64,000 nucleotides of DNA. It comes from Dickeya oryzae. Its GTDB lineage: Bacteria; Pseudomonadota; Gammaproteobacteria; Enterobacterales; Enterobacteriaceae. The stretch is from the NCBI RefSeq assembly GCF_009372235.1, contig NZ_SULL01000013.1, forward strand, positions 1 through 64,000, written 5' to 3'. The notes beneath the pieces were generated by a model that did no database searches, was not told where the DNA came from, and worked only from the letters and a program-made list of their open reading frames with translations. Shown piece after piece: positions 1 to 8,077 of the stretch. How positions within the stretch are numbered: position 1 is the stretch's first letter; every line of letters starts with the position of its first letter. Both the position numbers and the translations under genes were made by a program.

Positions 1-137
1 TGCAGCGCCTGCCCGGCCAGCAGGGCTTTCAGGTCGGCGTAGCGGTCACCGAGACGGCTGCCCAAATCGATAAGCCCTGCCGGTGTGTGGATCCCGTAAC
101 TGTTTTTGCCCTGATGGCGATAACTTGCAAGTTTCAT
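1..137 (-). CDS. Fumarylacetoacetate hydrolase family protein, N-terminal fragment
   Basis: The reverse strand reads MKLASYRHQGKNSYGIHTPA... from an ATG at 137-135 and stays open to the window edge, so only about 45 residues are visible. The opening resembles the N-terminal segment that precedes the catalytic domain in FAH-family hydrolases/isomerases (2-hydroxyhepta-2,4-diene-1,7-dioate isomerase type), which cleave or isomerise beta-diketo acids. The metal-binding catalytic part lies outside the window. The gene sits 66 bp downstream of the transporter on the same strand, with a possible terminator between, so co-transcription is possible but not shown. The family call rests on the N-terminus alone. 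Confidence 0.6.
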   Translation of the reverse strand, partial: MKLASYRHQGKNSYGIHTPAGLIDLGSRLGDRYADLKALLAGQAL

Positions 138-152
138 AATCTTTCCCGTTTA

Positions 153-182
153 AATAAGGCCGCGAGCTATCGCGGCGTTATT
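153..182 (-). terminator. Hairpin between transporter and FAH-family gene
   Basis: Arms 153-165 and 170-182 pair over 13 positions with a single mismatch around a 4-base loop (gcta). The GC core is CCGCGA/TCGCGG. On the minus strand it lies just after the transporter stop (204) and is followed by a short AT-rich run. On the plus strand a T-run follows at 181-191, which would suit a plus-strand terminator, but no plus gene ends here. It may partly separate the two minus-strand genes. Confidence 0.4.
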
Positions 183-203
183 TGTTTTTTTGTCATACAA
201 CCG

Positions 204-1571
204 TCACACCAGGAACTTGCCGAGTACCAGCAAGGCCACGGAGACGTTGATTGCACCGCCGATACGGGTAGCAATCTGAGCGAACGGCATCAGCACCATA
301 CGGTTACCAGCGGTGAGAATCGCCACGTCGCCGGTACCGCCCTGCCCGCTCTGGCAGCAGGAGATGATGGCAACGTCAATCGGGTGCATACCGATTTTCT
401 TGCCAACAAAGAAACCAGTGGTAACCAGTGCCACAACCGTGGACACAATCACCAGCAGGTTGGTTATTGTGAAAGCGTGCACCAGCTCTTCCCATGGGGT
501 GATCGCCACGCCAACAGCAAACAGAATCGGATAGGTCACAGAAGTCTGGAAGAATTTGTAAACAACCTGAGAACCTTCGAGCAGACGCGGAGACGCACCA
601 TTAATCAGCTTCACGATTACGGCGGCAAACAACATGCCTACCGGAGCCGGCAGACCAATCAGCTTATGCCCCAACATACCGATCATGTAGAGCAGGATGG
701 CCAGCAACGCACCAGCAGCCAGGTTGGCCGGGTCCATTTTTCCACTCAGTGTACTCGTCAAAGAGACCGGCGCTTTTTCACCCTCGATACCTTTATTCGG
801 CATCAGTTCACCTTCACCGGTCAGGTGCGGGTAACGTTTGCCCAGTTGGTTCAGCACACCAGCCAGGATGATGGCAGTCAGGCTACCCAGCATAACGATT
901 GGCAGAATACGACCCAACGCGACGCCTTGCTCCATGTGTAGCAAGGTGGCATAACCGATAGACAGAGGAATCGCCCCTTCACCCACACCACCAGCCATAA
1001 TCGGCAGTACCAGGAAGAAGAAGATCTGGAACGGATCCAAGCCCAACATCATGCCCACGCCCATACCAACCACCATGCCTACAATTTCACCACACAACAT
1101 GGGGAAGAAAATGCGCAGGAAGCCCTGAATCAGCGTCTGGCGGTTCATACTCATAATGCTGCCGACAATGATGCAGCAGATATAGAGGTACAGAATGTTG
1201 GTGGATTTGTAGAACTTAGTGGTGGCATCCACAACCACATGCGGCAACAAGCCGTAGTAAACCAGTGCAGACGGAATAAACGTGGCACAAATCGCCGCTG
1301 CCCCCATCTTGCCGATGAGCGGCAAGCGTTTACCGAACTCACCACAGGCGAAACCGAAAAACGCCAACGTGGCAACCATCACCACGATGTCACTGGGCAA
1401 CTTGCCTTCCAAACAATCCAACGCAATTAATAGCCCAGCCAGGATAAACAGTGGCACCGGAATAACACCAATTTTATAGTTATCCAGTATGTGCCACCAT
1501 TTTTCTTTTAATGAAACCTTCCCAGAGGCTTCATCTTTTACAACGATATAAGAATCATCAGTGGTACTCAT
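204..1571 (-). CDS. 2-hydroxycarboxylate transporter (CitS/CimH/MaeN family)
   Basis: 455-residue polytopic membrane protein of the 2HCT family, which takes up citrate, malate or related hydroxy acids with Na+ or H+. Two glycine-rich reentrant-loop motifs mark the family: GGVGEGAIPLS in the first half and GGTGDVAILTAGNRM near the C-terminus. Each half is rich in hydrophobic helices. The polar N-terminal tail of about 30 residues is cytoplasmic in known members. Length fits the family (about 440-450). The start ATG at 1571 follows AAGGGGAGAAGG. The gene is divergent from a CitA/CitB-like two-component system, so induction by its substrate is likely. Which acid and which coupling ion cannot be read from sequence. 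Confidence 0.85.
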   Translation of the reverse strand: MSTTDDSYIVVKDEASGKVSLKEKWWHILDNYKIGVIPVPLFILAGLLIALDCLEGKLPSDIVVMVATLAFFGFACGEFGKRLPLIGKMGAAAICATFIPSALVYYGLLPHVVVDATTKFYKSTNILYLYICCIIVGSIMSMNRQTLIQGFLRIFFPMLCGEIVGMVVGMGVGMMLGLDPFQIFFFLVLPIMAGGVGEGAIPLSIGYATLLHMEQGVALGRILPIVMLGSLTAIILAGVLNQLGKRYPHLTGEGELMPNKGIEGEKAPVSLTSTLSGKMDPANLAAGALLAILLYMIGMLGHKLIGLPAPVGMLFAAVIVKLINGASPRLLEGSQVVYKFFQTSVTYPILFAVGVAITPWEELVHAFTITNLLVIVSTVVALVTTGFFVGKKIGMHPIDVAIISCCQSGQGGTGDVAILTAGNRMVLMPFAQIATRIGGAINVSVALLVLGKFLV

Positions 1572-1659
1572 AACCTTCTCCCCTTGTTATTTTCCCGTGC
1601 ATCTTAAGAGGTCAACACACGTTATTATGTGATAACCATCAAATTAAAAAATGAGTTTT

Positions 1660-1780
1660 AATGGTACTTATGGTTTTTATGGTTTTAATTATTTTTTCAT
1701 TAAAAAATCAATGAATTATATTTTTAGATTACGGGGAGTTTTGGCGTGGTTTTTATGGTTTGTATGGTTCAAATGGCCCT
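1660..1780. promoter_or_regulatory. 9-bp direct-repeat arrays in the divergent control region
   Basis: The 428-bp gap 1572-1999 between transporter and sensor kinase is AT-rich and carries two arrays of a 9-mer close to TATGGTTTT. Array A has units starting at 1660, 1669 and 1678. Array B has units at 1745, 1754, 1763 and 1772, of which the first (CGTGG) and last are degenerate. Every start is spaced by exactly 9 bp. Such phased direct repeats are typical of response-regulator operators, so they are a good candidate for the binding site of the adjacent CitB-type regulator, upstream of the transporter promoter. Function is inferred from position. The repeats themselves are directly visible. 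Confidence 0.6.
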
Positions 1781-1999
1781 TATTTCGATAAAGAAATAAT
1801 ATGTTGTGAAAAAGTAATTAAAATGTCCAGTCTCAGTGACAAGCAATTTACGTATTATTTAAAACAACTGAAACAAAAATACCATTTTCACAATCTGCGC
1901 GAAACGCTTCACAAGACTATTTTTTAGTCCCTTTCTTTTACGCCTTTCATGATAAATTAGCCATCTTCGTTTGCGCGTTTTCTCGGTGATTAGCACATT

Positions 2000-3601
2000 A
2001 TGACAGTCAGGCTCTCGTTCCATCTCAAGCTGTTCATCTACCTGATGATCTTTTTTTCTCTGTTGTTGATCACCGCAGGGCTTTACTACTATCGGGCCGT
2101 CGATCGCCAACTCTATGACGAGTTAGGCAGCCGGGCGCAGATTCAGGCACGAGAAATCGCGATTATTCCTTCGCTCATCGAGGCGGTGAAATATAAAGAT
2201 ACCGCCACCATCGACAATCTGGTCGATCAAATCAAAGCACGCAGCGACGCCAGCTTTATCGTTATCGGCGATCGTAACGCAACCCACTTATATCATTCTG
2301 AAGAACCGTCACTGCTCGGCACAGAAATGATAGGCGGCGACAATAAAGAAGTGCTGGAAGGACAAAGCTCTATCACGCTGCGACGCGGTGCGATTGGTAT
2401 TTCACTGCGTAGCAAAGCGCCGATCATGGATGGAGATCAAGTTATCGGCATCGTGTCGGTCGGGTATTTGAAAAAGCGCATCGATAACCTGACATTCAGC
2501 AAAGTAGCGCATATCGGGCTGCCTATCGTCGCGATGCTGGTTGCGTTGTTTTTCTTTTCCTGGTGGTTCTCCCGCAACCTGAAAAAGCAGATGTTCGGGC
2601 TGGAGCCGCTGGAGATCCGGCTGTTGGTCAGGCAACAAAAGGCATTGCTGGAGTCTATTTATGAAGGTGTGATCGCCATCGACAAGCAACGCAATATTGC
2701 GGTGATCAACCATGCCGCCAAAGATTTGCTGGACCTGACGATGCCTTCGTATCAATTACGCGGCAAACCGATCGATGACATCATTACCCCTGTGCCATTT
2801 TTCTCTAATGAAGATATTTGGATAACCGATACCCATGATGAGATTTGCCGCTTCAATCAGACCACGGTTATCGCCAGCCGCGTGCGCATTATGCTGGAAG
2901 ATGAACTGCAAGGCTGGGTAATCAGTTTTCGTGACAAAAACGACATTCACACCCTAAGCATGCAACTCAGTCAGGTCAAACGTTATGCCAACAGCCTGCG
3001 TATTCTGCGCCATGAACAATTGAATTGGACGGCTACGCTGGCCGGATTGTTGCATTTGCGCCGTTATGATGAAGCCGTGCGGTACATTGAAGCCCAGTCT
3101 GAAGGAGCGCAGGTGGTGCTGGATTTTATCTCCAGTCGTTTCTGTTCGCCGGCACTTTGCGGGCTGTTACTGGGTAAATTCGCCAGCGCACGCGAGAAAG
3201 GTATTGAATTGCGTTTTGACCCTCGTTGCCAGCTTAACAGTATCCCTGCATCACTCAATGAAACAGAGCTGATGTCAATTATTGGGAATTTAATTGATAA
3301 TGCGGTGGAAGCGACACTGGCCTGTACCTCGAGTTACTATCCTGTCGAAGTGTATATCTACGACGGTGAACAGGAATTAGTCATTGAAGTGGCTGATCAA
3401 GGGACAGGGATTGACCCCACAATTGCAGATCGGGTATTTGAGATGGGTGTCACCAGTAAAAAAGAAGGCGATCACGGTCTGGGTCTGCATTTGGTTGCCA
3501 GCTATGTTAGTCAGGCACAAGGTGTGATCGAAGTTTCTGACAATTCGCCTCACGGCGCTATTTTTTCTATCTTCATTCCAAAAATAATCAATAACCAATA
3601 A
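2000..3601 (+). CDS. CitA/DpiB/DcuS-family sensor histidine kinase
   Basis: 533-residue membrane sensor kinase. It has a first membrane helix at about 8-28, a periplasmic Cache/PDC sensor domain at about 35-172, and a second helix at about 175-195. The sensor domain contains the segments RSDASFIVIGDR and GIGISLRSKAPI-like text typical of citrate sensors. A cytoplasmic PAS domain follows at about 215-310. The phosphoacceptor region is RHEQLNW with His338, then NLIDNAVEA (N box), DQGTGI and GLGLHLV (G boxes). It probably senses a tricarboxylate or hydroxy acid. It is followed after 18 bp by its response regulator. The usual HEFxNK phosphoacceptor motif is altered to HEQLNW, but the His, Glu and Asn are kept. 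Ligand is inferred. Confidence 0.85.
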   Translation: MTVRLSFHLKLFIYLMIFFSLLLITAGLYYYRAVDRQLYDELGSRAQIQAREIAIIPSLIEAVKYKDTATIDNLVDQIKARSDASFIVIGDRNATHLYHSEEPSLLGTEMIGGDNKEVLEGQSSITLRRGAIGISLRSKAPIMDGDQVIGIVSVGYLKKRIDNLTFSKVAHIGLPIVAMLVALFFFSWWFSRNLKKQMFGLEPLEIRLLVRQQKALLESIYEGVIAIDKQRNIAVINHAAKDLLDLTMPSYQLRGKPIDDIITPVPFFSNEDIWITDTHDEICRFNQTTVIASRVRIMLEDELQGWVISFRDKNDIHTLSMQLSQVKRYANSLRILRHEQLNWTATLAGLLHLRRYDEAVRYIEAQSEGAQVVLDFISSRFCSPALCGLLLGKFASAREKGIELRFDPRCQLNSIPASLNETELMSIIGNLIDNAVEATLACTSSYYPVEVYIYDGEQELVIEVADQGTGIDPTIADRVFEMGVTSKKEGDHGLGLHLVASYVSQAQGVIEVSDNSPHGAIFSIFIPKIINNQ

Positions 3602-3619
3602 CCGGGGAAAACAAGTACC

Positions 3620-4345
3620 ATGCCGATTGCGAGCACCATGCCACCTGAACGAACGATTGAAAATTTCGATGTACTGATCGTTGAAGACGAGAGAAAGCTG
3701 GCAAATATCCACGCGGAATTTATCGAAAAGAATTTCGCGCTGCGAGTGGTAGGTACGGCGTCAACCCTGAACGAAGCCCGGCGTATGCTGCAGCAATACA
3801 AACCCCGGCTGATGTTGCTGGATAATTATCTGCCAGACGGTGAAGGCGTCCAGCTTATTGAAAGTGAACTGATGCGCAGCAGCAACTGCTCAGTGATTTT
3901 TATTACCGCCGCCAGCGATATGAACACCTGCGCACAGGCTATCCGCTGCGGCGCTTTTGATTACATTATCAAACCGGTGTCCTACCCACGACTACGCTCG
4001 TCGCTTGAGCGATTCATCCAGTTTGTCAAAACGCAGCATACTTACAAAGTCGTCGATCAGCAGAATGTGGACGTCCTCTATCAGTTACAGGCATCGACCG
4101 TACCTAATGGGCCTGGCAGCAAAGGCATTGAAGAGAACACCCTCAATCTGGTCAAACAGATCTTTCAGGATCAGCCGGAAACTTTGTTCTCCGTCGATGA
4201 GGTCGTAGAAAAAACTGGTCTCAGCAAAACGACAGCCCGACGCTATCTGGAATATGGGCTGGAAAACCAGTTTCTGGATGTAGAAATGCGTTATGGCAAG
4301 ATTGGGCACCCGCGGCGTCTCTATCGTAAAAAGCACCTCGATTGA
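3620..4345 (+). CDS. CitB/DpiA/DcuR-family response regulator
   Basis: 241-residue regulator. The receiver domain spans about 16-135, with acidic residues in VEDE, phosphoacceptor Asp68 in LLDNYLPDG, and the conserved Lys in IIKPVSYP. The C-terminal DNA-binding part includes a helix-turn-helix at about 190-218 (SVDEVVEKTGLSKTTARRYL), typical of the CitB subgroup. It pairs with the kinase just upstream, in the same transcription unit. It probably activates the divergent transporter from the repeat arrays at 1660-1780. A second in-frame ATG six codons downstream is an alternative start, and neither has a strong ribosome binding site. Confidence 0.85.
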   Translation: MPIASTMPPERTIENFDVLIVEDERKLANIHAEFIEKNFALRVVGTASTLNEARRMLQQYKPRLMLLDNYLPDGEGVQLIESELMRSSNCSVIFITAASDMNTCAQAIRCGAFDYIIKPVSYPRLRSSLERFIQFVKTQHTYKVVDQQNVDVLYQLQASTVPNGPGSKGIEENTLNLVKQIFQDQPETLFSVDEVVEKTGLSKTTARRYLEYGLENQFLDVEMRYGKIGHPRRLYRKKHLD

Positions 4346-4361
4346 GGCTTGTGATTTTCTT

Positions 4362-4404
4362 ATGCCATACCCGCGCCTGAACACGCCTTTCGCGGGTATG
4401 GCAT
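4362..4404 (+). terminator. Strong 14-bp hairpin after the two-component operon
   Basis: Arms 4362-4375 and 4391-4404 (ATGCCATACCCGCG and its exact complement) form a perfect 14-bp stem with a 15-base loop, 17 bp after the response-regulator stop. No T-run follows, so it is not a textbook intrinsic terminator. It may protect the 3' end or act with other factors. Confidence 0.5.
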
Positions 4405-4626
4405 TACTGTTGTCGCCGTTGGCCAATATGCCTTGAAAATGAAGATCATGCTCAGGGCCGACAGGCGCTCCCCTCCAATGTTATTACGCACTGGCGTGCT
4501 GTATCCTCCCCGCCAATCACTCGGTATTAAATCCGTTTGATTTAGTCAACTGCCTGGCTTTTTTTGGGCAATTCACCGGATGAATAGCCTGATGTCACAA
4601 AAACGTTCACACGGTACAAGTACAAC

Positions 4627-4654
4627 TAAACATCTGTACTACAACTGCCGATAA
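4627..4654 (+). promoter_or_regulatory. Sigma-28 (FliA) promoter of the chemoreceptor gene
   Basis: TAAA at 4627-4630 and an exact GCCGATAA at 4647-4654 match the flagellar sigma-28 -35 and -10 elements. The 16-base spacer is one more than the usual 15. It lies about 100 bp upstream of the chemoreceptor start and nothing else intervenes. The match implies co-regulation with late flagellar genes. Confidence 0.75.
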
Positions 4655-4756
4655 CACACTACCCGGTGCTGCAAATCGCAGACTCTGATAAACCACTAAC
4701 CTTCACCGCACCCAATCAATAACAATACTCAGGTAATTCTTTTAAGGAGCATGGCA

Positions 4757-6718
4757 ATGGGGTTCAGTAGCGCAATAAAAAATACAAAAATCTCTCACAA
4801 ACTCTACCTGGGATTCGGCGTAGTGTTATTGCTGGTAGCGATTGCTTCAACGCTCAGCGCCATGCGTTTTCGTGACATTCGGGATATCTACGAAAAAACT
4901 AACCTGATTTACAACATCAACATTGAAGTTTTTCAGGCCAAAATTAACCGCCTCAAATATTTCTATACACCGGATGACAGCACACAGACCGTGTTAACAG
5001 GCTTCGTTAAACATGCGGCCGAACTGACCCAAAGCGCCCACACGCTGTCGTGGCGCACCGACGAACTGGCTTATATCAATGATCTGGATAAGATCATGGT
5101 AGATTTCCAAAAGTCAGTCGCCGATATGTCGACCTCCACACAACAGGTTGTCGCACTGAGAAAACAAATTGGTGCGATGAATACACAAAATGCGGTTAAA
5201 AGTTTCCGTGACGGCCTGCGAAACCAGCAACTGGATAACGCGTTATACCAGCGTGTTGAGGAACTGGCATACGCCACCGAATCACTGAAAAACCTCTCTT
5301 ACGAATTGCAGCTTGCTGGTACCGATGATGCGGCTAAAGCCTTTGCCAGCCGCTATGCAGAAGTACAAAAAACGTATCAAGACTTGCAGCCAACATTAAC
5401 CGGCGACACACAGAAACTGGCTGAATCACTCTGGAAATACACCTCGCAATACGCCACGCTGAATCAAGACTATGCCCGCGCCTGGGGGGATTTGAAAAAA
5501 GCGGAAAATGCGGTGAAAACCGGTGGGGATAAAAGCAGCGCGGTGATCAAATCCCTGATTACTGTCGTGAAAAACCAGAATGATGCGTTGGCGTATGGTT
5601 CGGCCAGCGCGACATTACTGATTGGCGTAATAGCCGTCATCATCGGAATTTTGATCGCCGTTTATATCACTCGCCAAATTACCCGCCCGGTTCTGCATAA
5701 CCTGACACTGGCAGAACGTATCGCCAGTGGTGACCTGACAGCCACCATCGAGGTGGACCGTCACGACGAACTGGGCAAGTTAACCGCTGCGATGGCAGCC
5801 ATGAATGATCGTCTGCGCCACATGATTTCCGATGTGCGCGACAGTGTGGCACATGTGACCCATTCAGCCGCGGATATCGCCGCTGGCAACAGTGATCTTG
5901 CCTCCCGAACTGAGCAGCAATCTGCTGCGGTGGTGCAAACCGCCGCCAGCATGGAAGAATTGACATCAACGGTGAAGAACAATACGGAAAACGCCCGCCA
6001 TGCCAGCCAGATTGCGTCGGATGCCTCCCAAAATGCGCATAAAGGCGGCGAAGTGGTGCAAAACGTAGTGAAAACGATGGATGATATCGCTGCCAGTTCA
6101 CGCAAAATTGCCGATATTACCGCCGTCATCAACAGCATTGCGTTCCAGACCAATATTCTGGCATTAAACGCAGCGGTGGAAGCCGCCCGTGCTGGTGAAC
6201 AAGGCCGTGGCTTTGCCGTCGTGGCTGGCGAGGTGCGTAGCCTTTCTCAGCGCAGCTCTCAGGCAGCAAAAGATATCGCCGCCCTGATTACCGAGTCCGT
6301 AGAGCGCACAAACGCGGGCAGTACGCTGGTCGCCGAAGCAGGACAAACCATGGATAGCATCGTTAAATCGGTATCTCGTGTTAACGATATTATGGGTGAA
6401 ATCTCTTCCGCGTCGGAGGAGCAAAGCCGGGGGATTGAACAAATCTCCCGCGCCATTACTGAGCTGGATAGCACGACGCAGCAAAACGCCGCACTGGTTT
6501 CGCAGTCGTCTTCCGCGGCCAATGCGCTGGAAGAGCAAGCCATGTTGCTGGAAAAACTGATGGCCACCTTCCGGTTATCCAACGCCGCAGCACCGTCATC
6601 ACGCCCTGCACCTGCGCTGAATAATCCACGCCGTCCGTTACAGGCGCTACCCGCTACTGCTAAAGCCTCAGCAAAACCTGCCGCTAAAAATCATCAGGAT
6701 GACTGGACTTCTTTTTAA
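4757..6718 (+). CDS. Methyl-accepting chemotaxis protein with helical bimodular-type sensor
   Basis: 653-residue chemoreceptor. It has a membrane helix near the N-terminus and a long all-helical periplasmic domain of about 240 residues. Its length and helical character suit the helical bimodular (HBM) class that binds organic acids such as TCA intermediates. A second membrane helix lies at about 285-305, then HAMP, then a signalling domain with the hairpin tip (IAFQTNILALNAAVEAARAGEQGRGFAVVA). The last five residues, DWTSF, match the W-x-x-F tether for CheR/CheB. The ATG at 4757 is chosen over 4751 because AAGGAG at 4744-4749 is only one base from 4751 but 7 from 4757. Proximity to a carboxylate uptake system hints at a shared ligand, but that is speculative. 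Confidence 0.88.
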   Translation: MGFSSAIKNTKISHKLYLGFGVVLLLVAIASTLSAMRFRDIRDIYEKTNLIYNINIEVFQAKINRLKYFYTPDDSTQTVLTGFVKHAAELTQSAHTLSWRTDELAYINDLDKIMVDFQKSVADMSTSTQQVVALRKQIGAMNTQNAVKSFRDGLRNQQLDNALYQRVEELAYATESLKNLSYELQLAGTDDAAKAFASRYAEVQKTYQDLQPTLTGDTQKLAESLWKYTSQYATLNQDYARAWGDLKKAENAVKTGGDKSSAVIKSLITVVKNQNDALAYGSASATLLIGVIAVIIGILIAVYITRQITRPVLHNLTLAERIASGDLTATIEVDRHDELGKLTAAMAAMNDRLRHMISDVRDSVAHVTHSAADIAAGNSDLASRTEQQSAAVVQTAASMEELTSTVKNNTENARHASQIASDASQNAHKGGEVVQNVVKTMDDIAASSRKIADITAVINSIAFQTNILALNAAVEAARAGEQGRGFAVVAGEVRSLSQRSSQAAKDIAALITESVERTNAGSTLVAEAGQTMDSIVKSVSRVNDIMGEISSASEEQSRGIEQISRAITELDSTTQQNAALVSQSSSAANALEEQAMLLEKLMATFRLSNAAAPSSRPAPALNNPRRPLQALPATAKASAKPAAKNHQDDWTSF

Positions 6719-6786
6719 GCGCCCCACGTGCGGGCGCTATTTACGCTAATGAACACAAACGGCCCGCCGCTGGCGGGTCGCTTGTT
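6718..6786. terminator. Two hairpins between chemoreceptor and yeeZ (convergent)
   Basis: Hairpin 1 pairs AGCGCCC (6718-6724) with GGGCGCT (6732-6738), starting at the last base of the chemoreceptor stop. Hairpin 2 pairs 6760-6768 with 6772-6780 (CGGCCCGCC/GGCGGGTCG, one G-T pair) around a 3-base loop, followed by CTTGTTT on the plus strand. On the minus strand it follows the yeeZ stop. Together they probably end both convergent genes. Confidence 0.55.
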
Positions 6787-6853
6787 TACGATAGGCGCTT
6801 ATACCGTTTGGCAACCGCTAACCATTGCCATGGAAACGGCAACCCAACTTAAA

Positions 6854-7675
6854 TCAAAACACCATCGTCATCGGGTCTGGATATTGATATTCAAACCCCA
6901 GTTCACTGCAAATTCGTTGTCCGTCGACCAGTCTCGCTTTCAGCGGATCGCCTGATAAAAATTTCGGTGGCTCCAGCCCCATGCGACGCGCCTGTTCCGG
7001 GTAGAAGTCCTGCTTCGCGGGATGTCCCGGTGCACACAGGTTATAGAGATGCCCACCATGCGGGCGCTGCAACAGCAGCATGATTGCCCCAATGACATCG
7101 TCCAGATGGACCAGATTGACTCCGTGACTGCCATCCGGCAGATCATGCCGACCGGCAAGAAACCGCCCAGGATGGCGATTATTCCCCACCAATCCAGCCA
7201 GTCGTAAAATGTCCACCTCGGTGTGTGGCAACGCATGCAGCCATTGCTCCAGTTCCTGTAGCACCTTACCGGTTCCGGTTTCTGGCTGTAATGGACCGCT
7301 TTCTCTCACCCTACCGCTAACTGCGCCGTAAACAGAAATAGAGCTGGTATACATAATGCGTGGTACGCCATGAGCCAGAGCGCTATCGACTACCTGCTGC
7401 ACCGCCTGTAAATACGCGCCGCCCGCACGTTCAACCCGGCCCGGCGGCAAGGTAATGATCAGTGCGTCCACATTCAACAGTGCGTCCAGCTCGTCCGGCT
7501 CACACACCAGATCGGGCGTCAGGCACAGGCGATAACACTCCACACCGGACAGACGCGCCGCTGTTACACCATCATCGGTGCTTTTGCTCCCGACCACCCG
7601 ATATCCCCGGCTCTGTAGCGCCAGCGCCAACGGCATACCCAGCCAGCCAAGCCCGATTATCGCTATCTTTTTCAT
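6854..7675 (-). CDS. yeeZ: YeeZ-type NAD(P)-binding epimerase/reductase
   Basis: 273-residue protein of the extended short-chain dehydrogenase/NAD-dependent epimerase superfamily. The N-terminal nucleotide-binding motif is IIGLGWLGMPLA and a mid-protein YTSSISVYG resembles the catalytic Ser region. The start at 7675 (MKKIAIIG) follows AGGAGA and gives the E. coli YeeZ length (274). A longer reading from 7732 would add 19 unconserved residues. The substrate is unknown in the family. As in E. coli it lies divergently beside the his operon, but the yefM-yoeB toxin-antitoxin pair found there in E. coli is absent. Confidence 0.88.
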   Translation of the reverse strand: MKKIAIIGLGWLGMPLALALQSRGYRVVGSKSTDDGVTAARLSGVECYRLCLTPDLVCEPDELDALLNVDALIITLPPGRVERAGGAYLQAVQQVVDSALAHGVPRIMYTSSISVYGAVSGRVRESGPLQPETGTGKVLQELEQWLHALPHTEVDILRLAGLVGNNRHPGRFLAGRHDLPDGSHGVNLVHLDDVIGAIMLLLQRPHGGHLYNLCAPGHPAKQDFYPEQARRMGLEPPKFLSGDPLKARLVDGQRICSELGFEYQYPDPMTMVF

Positions 7676-7792
7676 CGTCGTTCTCCTGACTTCCCGGCGT
7701 TGTTCTTCGGATGAATACTCTGCGTTTTTCATTATGTACCCTTATTGCCCATCTGGCGGCAATGTGATTTATACGCTGCAGGTAAAAAAATG

Positions 7793-7822
7793 TTGCGCTA
7801 TCACATCAACATGGTTTAGGTT
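7793..7822 (+). promoter_or_regulatory. Histidine operon promoter
   Basis: TTGCGC (7793-7798) and TAGGTT (7817-7822), 18 bases apart, sit in the context GGTTTAGGTTAA. This resembles the E. coli and Salmonella his promoter as I recall it. It lies about 50 bp upstream of the leader peptide. No other candidate is as well placed. Confidence 0.55.
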
Positions 7823-7870
7823 AACCAACAGACAACACCACTCTACGTTTACAAAAATAGAGACGAATTT

Positions 7871-7918
7871 ATGTTACGCGTTAATTTCAACCACCATCAT
7901 CACCATCACCCTGACTAG
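7871..7918 (+). CDS. hisL: his operon leader peptide
   Basis: A 15-residue reading frame, ATG at 7871 to TAG at 7916-7918, encodes MLRVNFNHHHHHHPD. It is nearly the E. coli/Salmonella HisL sequence (MTRVQFK then seven His, then PD), with six consecutive His codons here. Ribosome stalling at the His run when charged tRNA-His is scarce sets the downstream RNA fold. The frame is too short for routine gene callers but is certain from its sequence and position upstream of hisG. Confidence 0.95.
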   Translation: MLRVNFNHHHHHHPD

Positions 7919-7936
7919 TCTTTCAGGCGATAGGTG

Positions 7937-8014
7937 CTGGAAGACATTCAGATCTTCCAGTGGCGGTGAACGCGTAAAAAGCCCCCGGAAGATCGATTCC
8001 GGGGGCTTTTTTTT
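7937..8014 (+). promoter_or_regulatory. his attenuator (terminator and alternative antiterminator)
   Basis: The terminator pairs GCCCCCGGAA (7981-7990) with TTCCGGGGGC (7997-8006), loop gatcga, followed by eight T (8007-8014). An upstream hairpin pairs CTGGAAGA (7937-7944) with TCTTCCAG (7953-7960). The competing antiterminator is visible: GATCTTCC (7951-7958) is exactly complementary to GGAAGATC (7987-7994), so it uses the right arm of the first hairpin and disrupts the terminator stem. This is classical his attenuation. Confidence 0.92.
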
Positions 8015-8077
8015 GGCCGGAATTTTTTAAAAAAGCCTGCTTAACAGGCATCACAGACAGGATAAATTGAGGTTCAC

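Noticed and set aside
87-941. 284-codon open frame antisense to the transporter
   Set aside because: Gln/His/Thr-rich text with no domain; it overlaps a membrane protein with a clear family match on the minus strand.
7894-7911. CAC/CAT trinucleotide run as a microsatellite
   Set aside because: It is the functional His-codon run of the hisL leader peptide.
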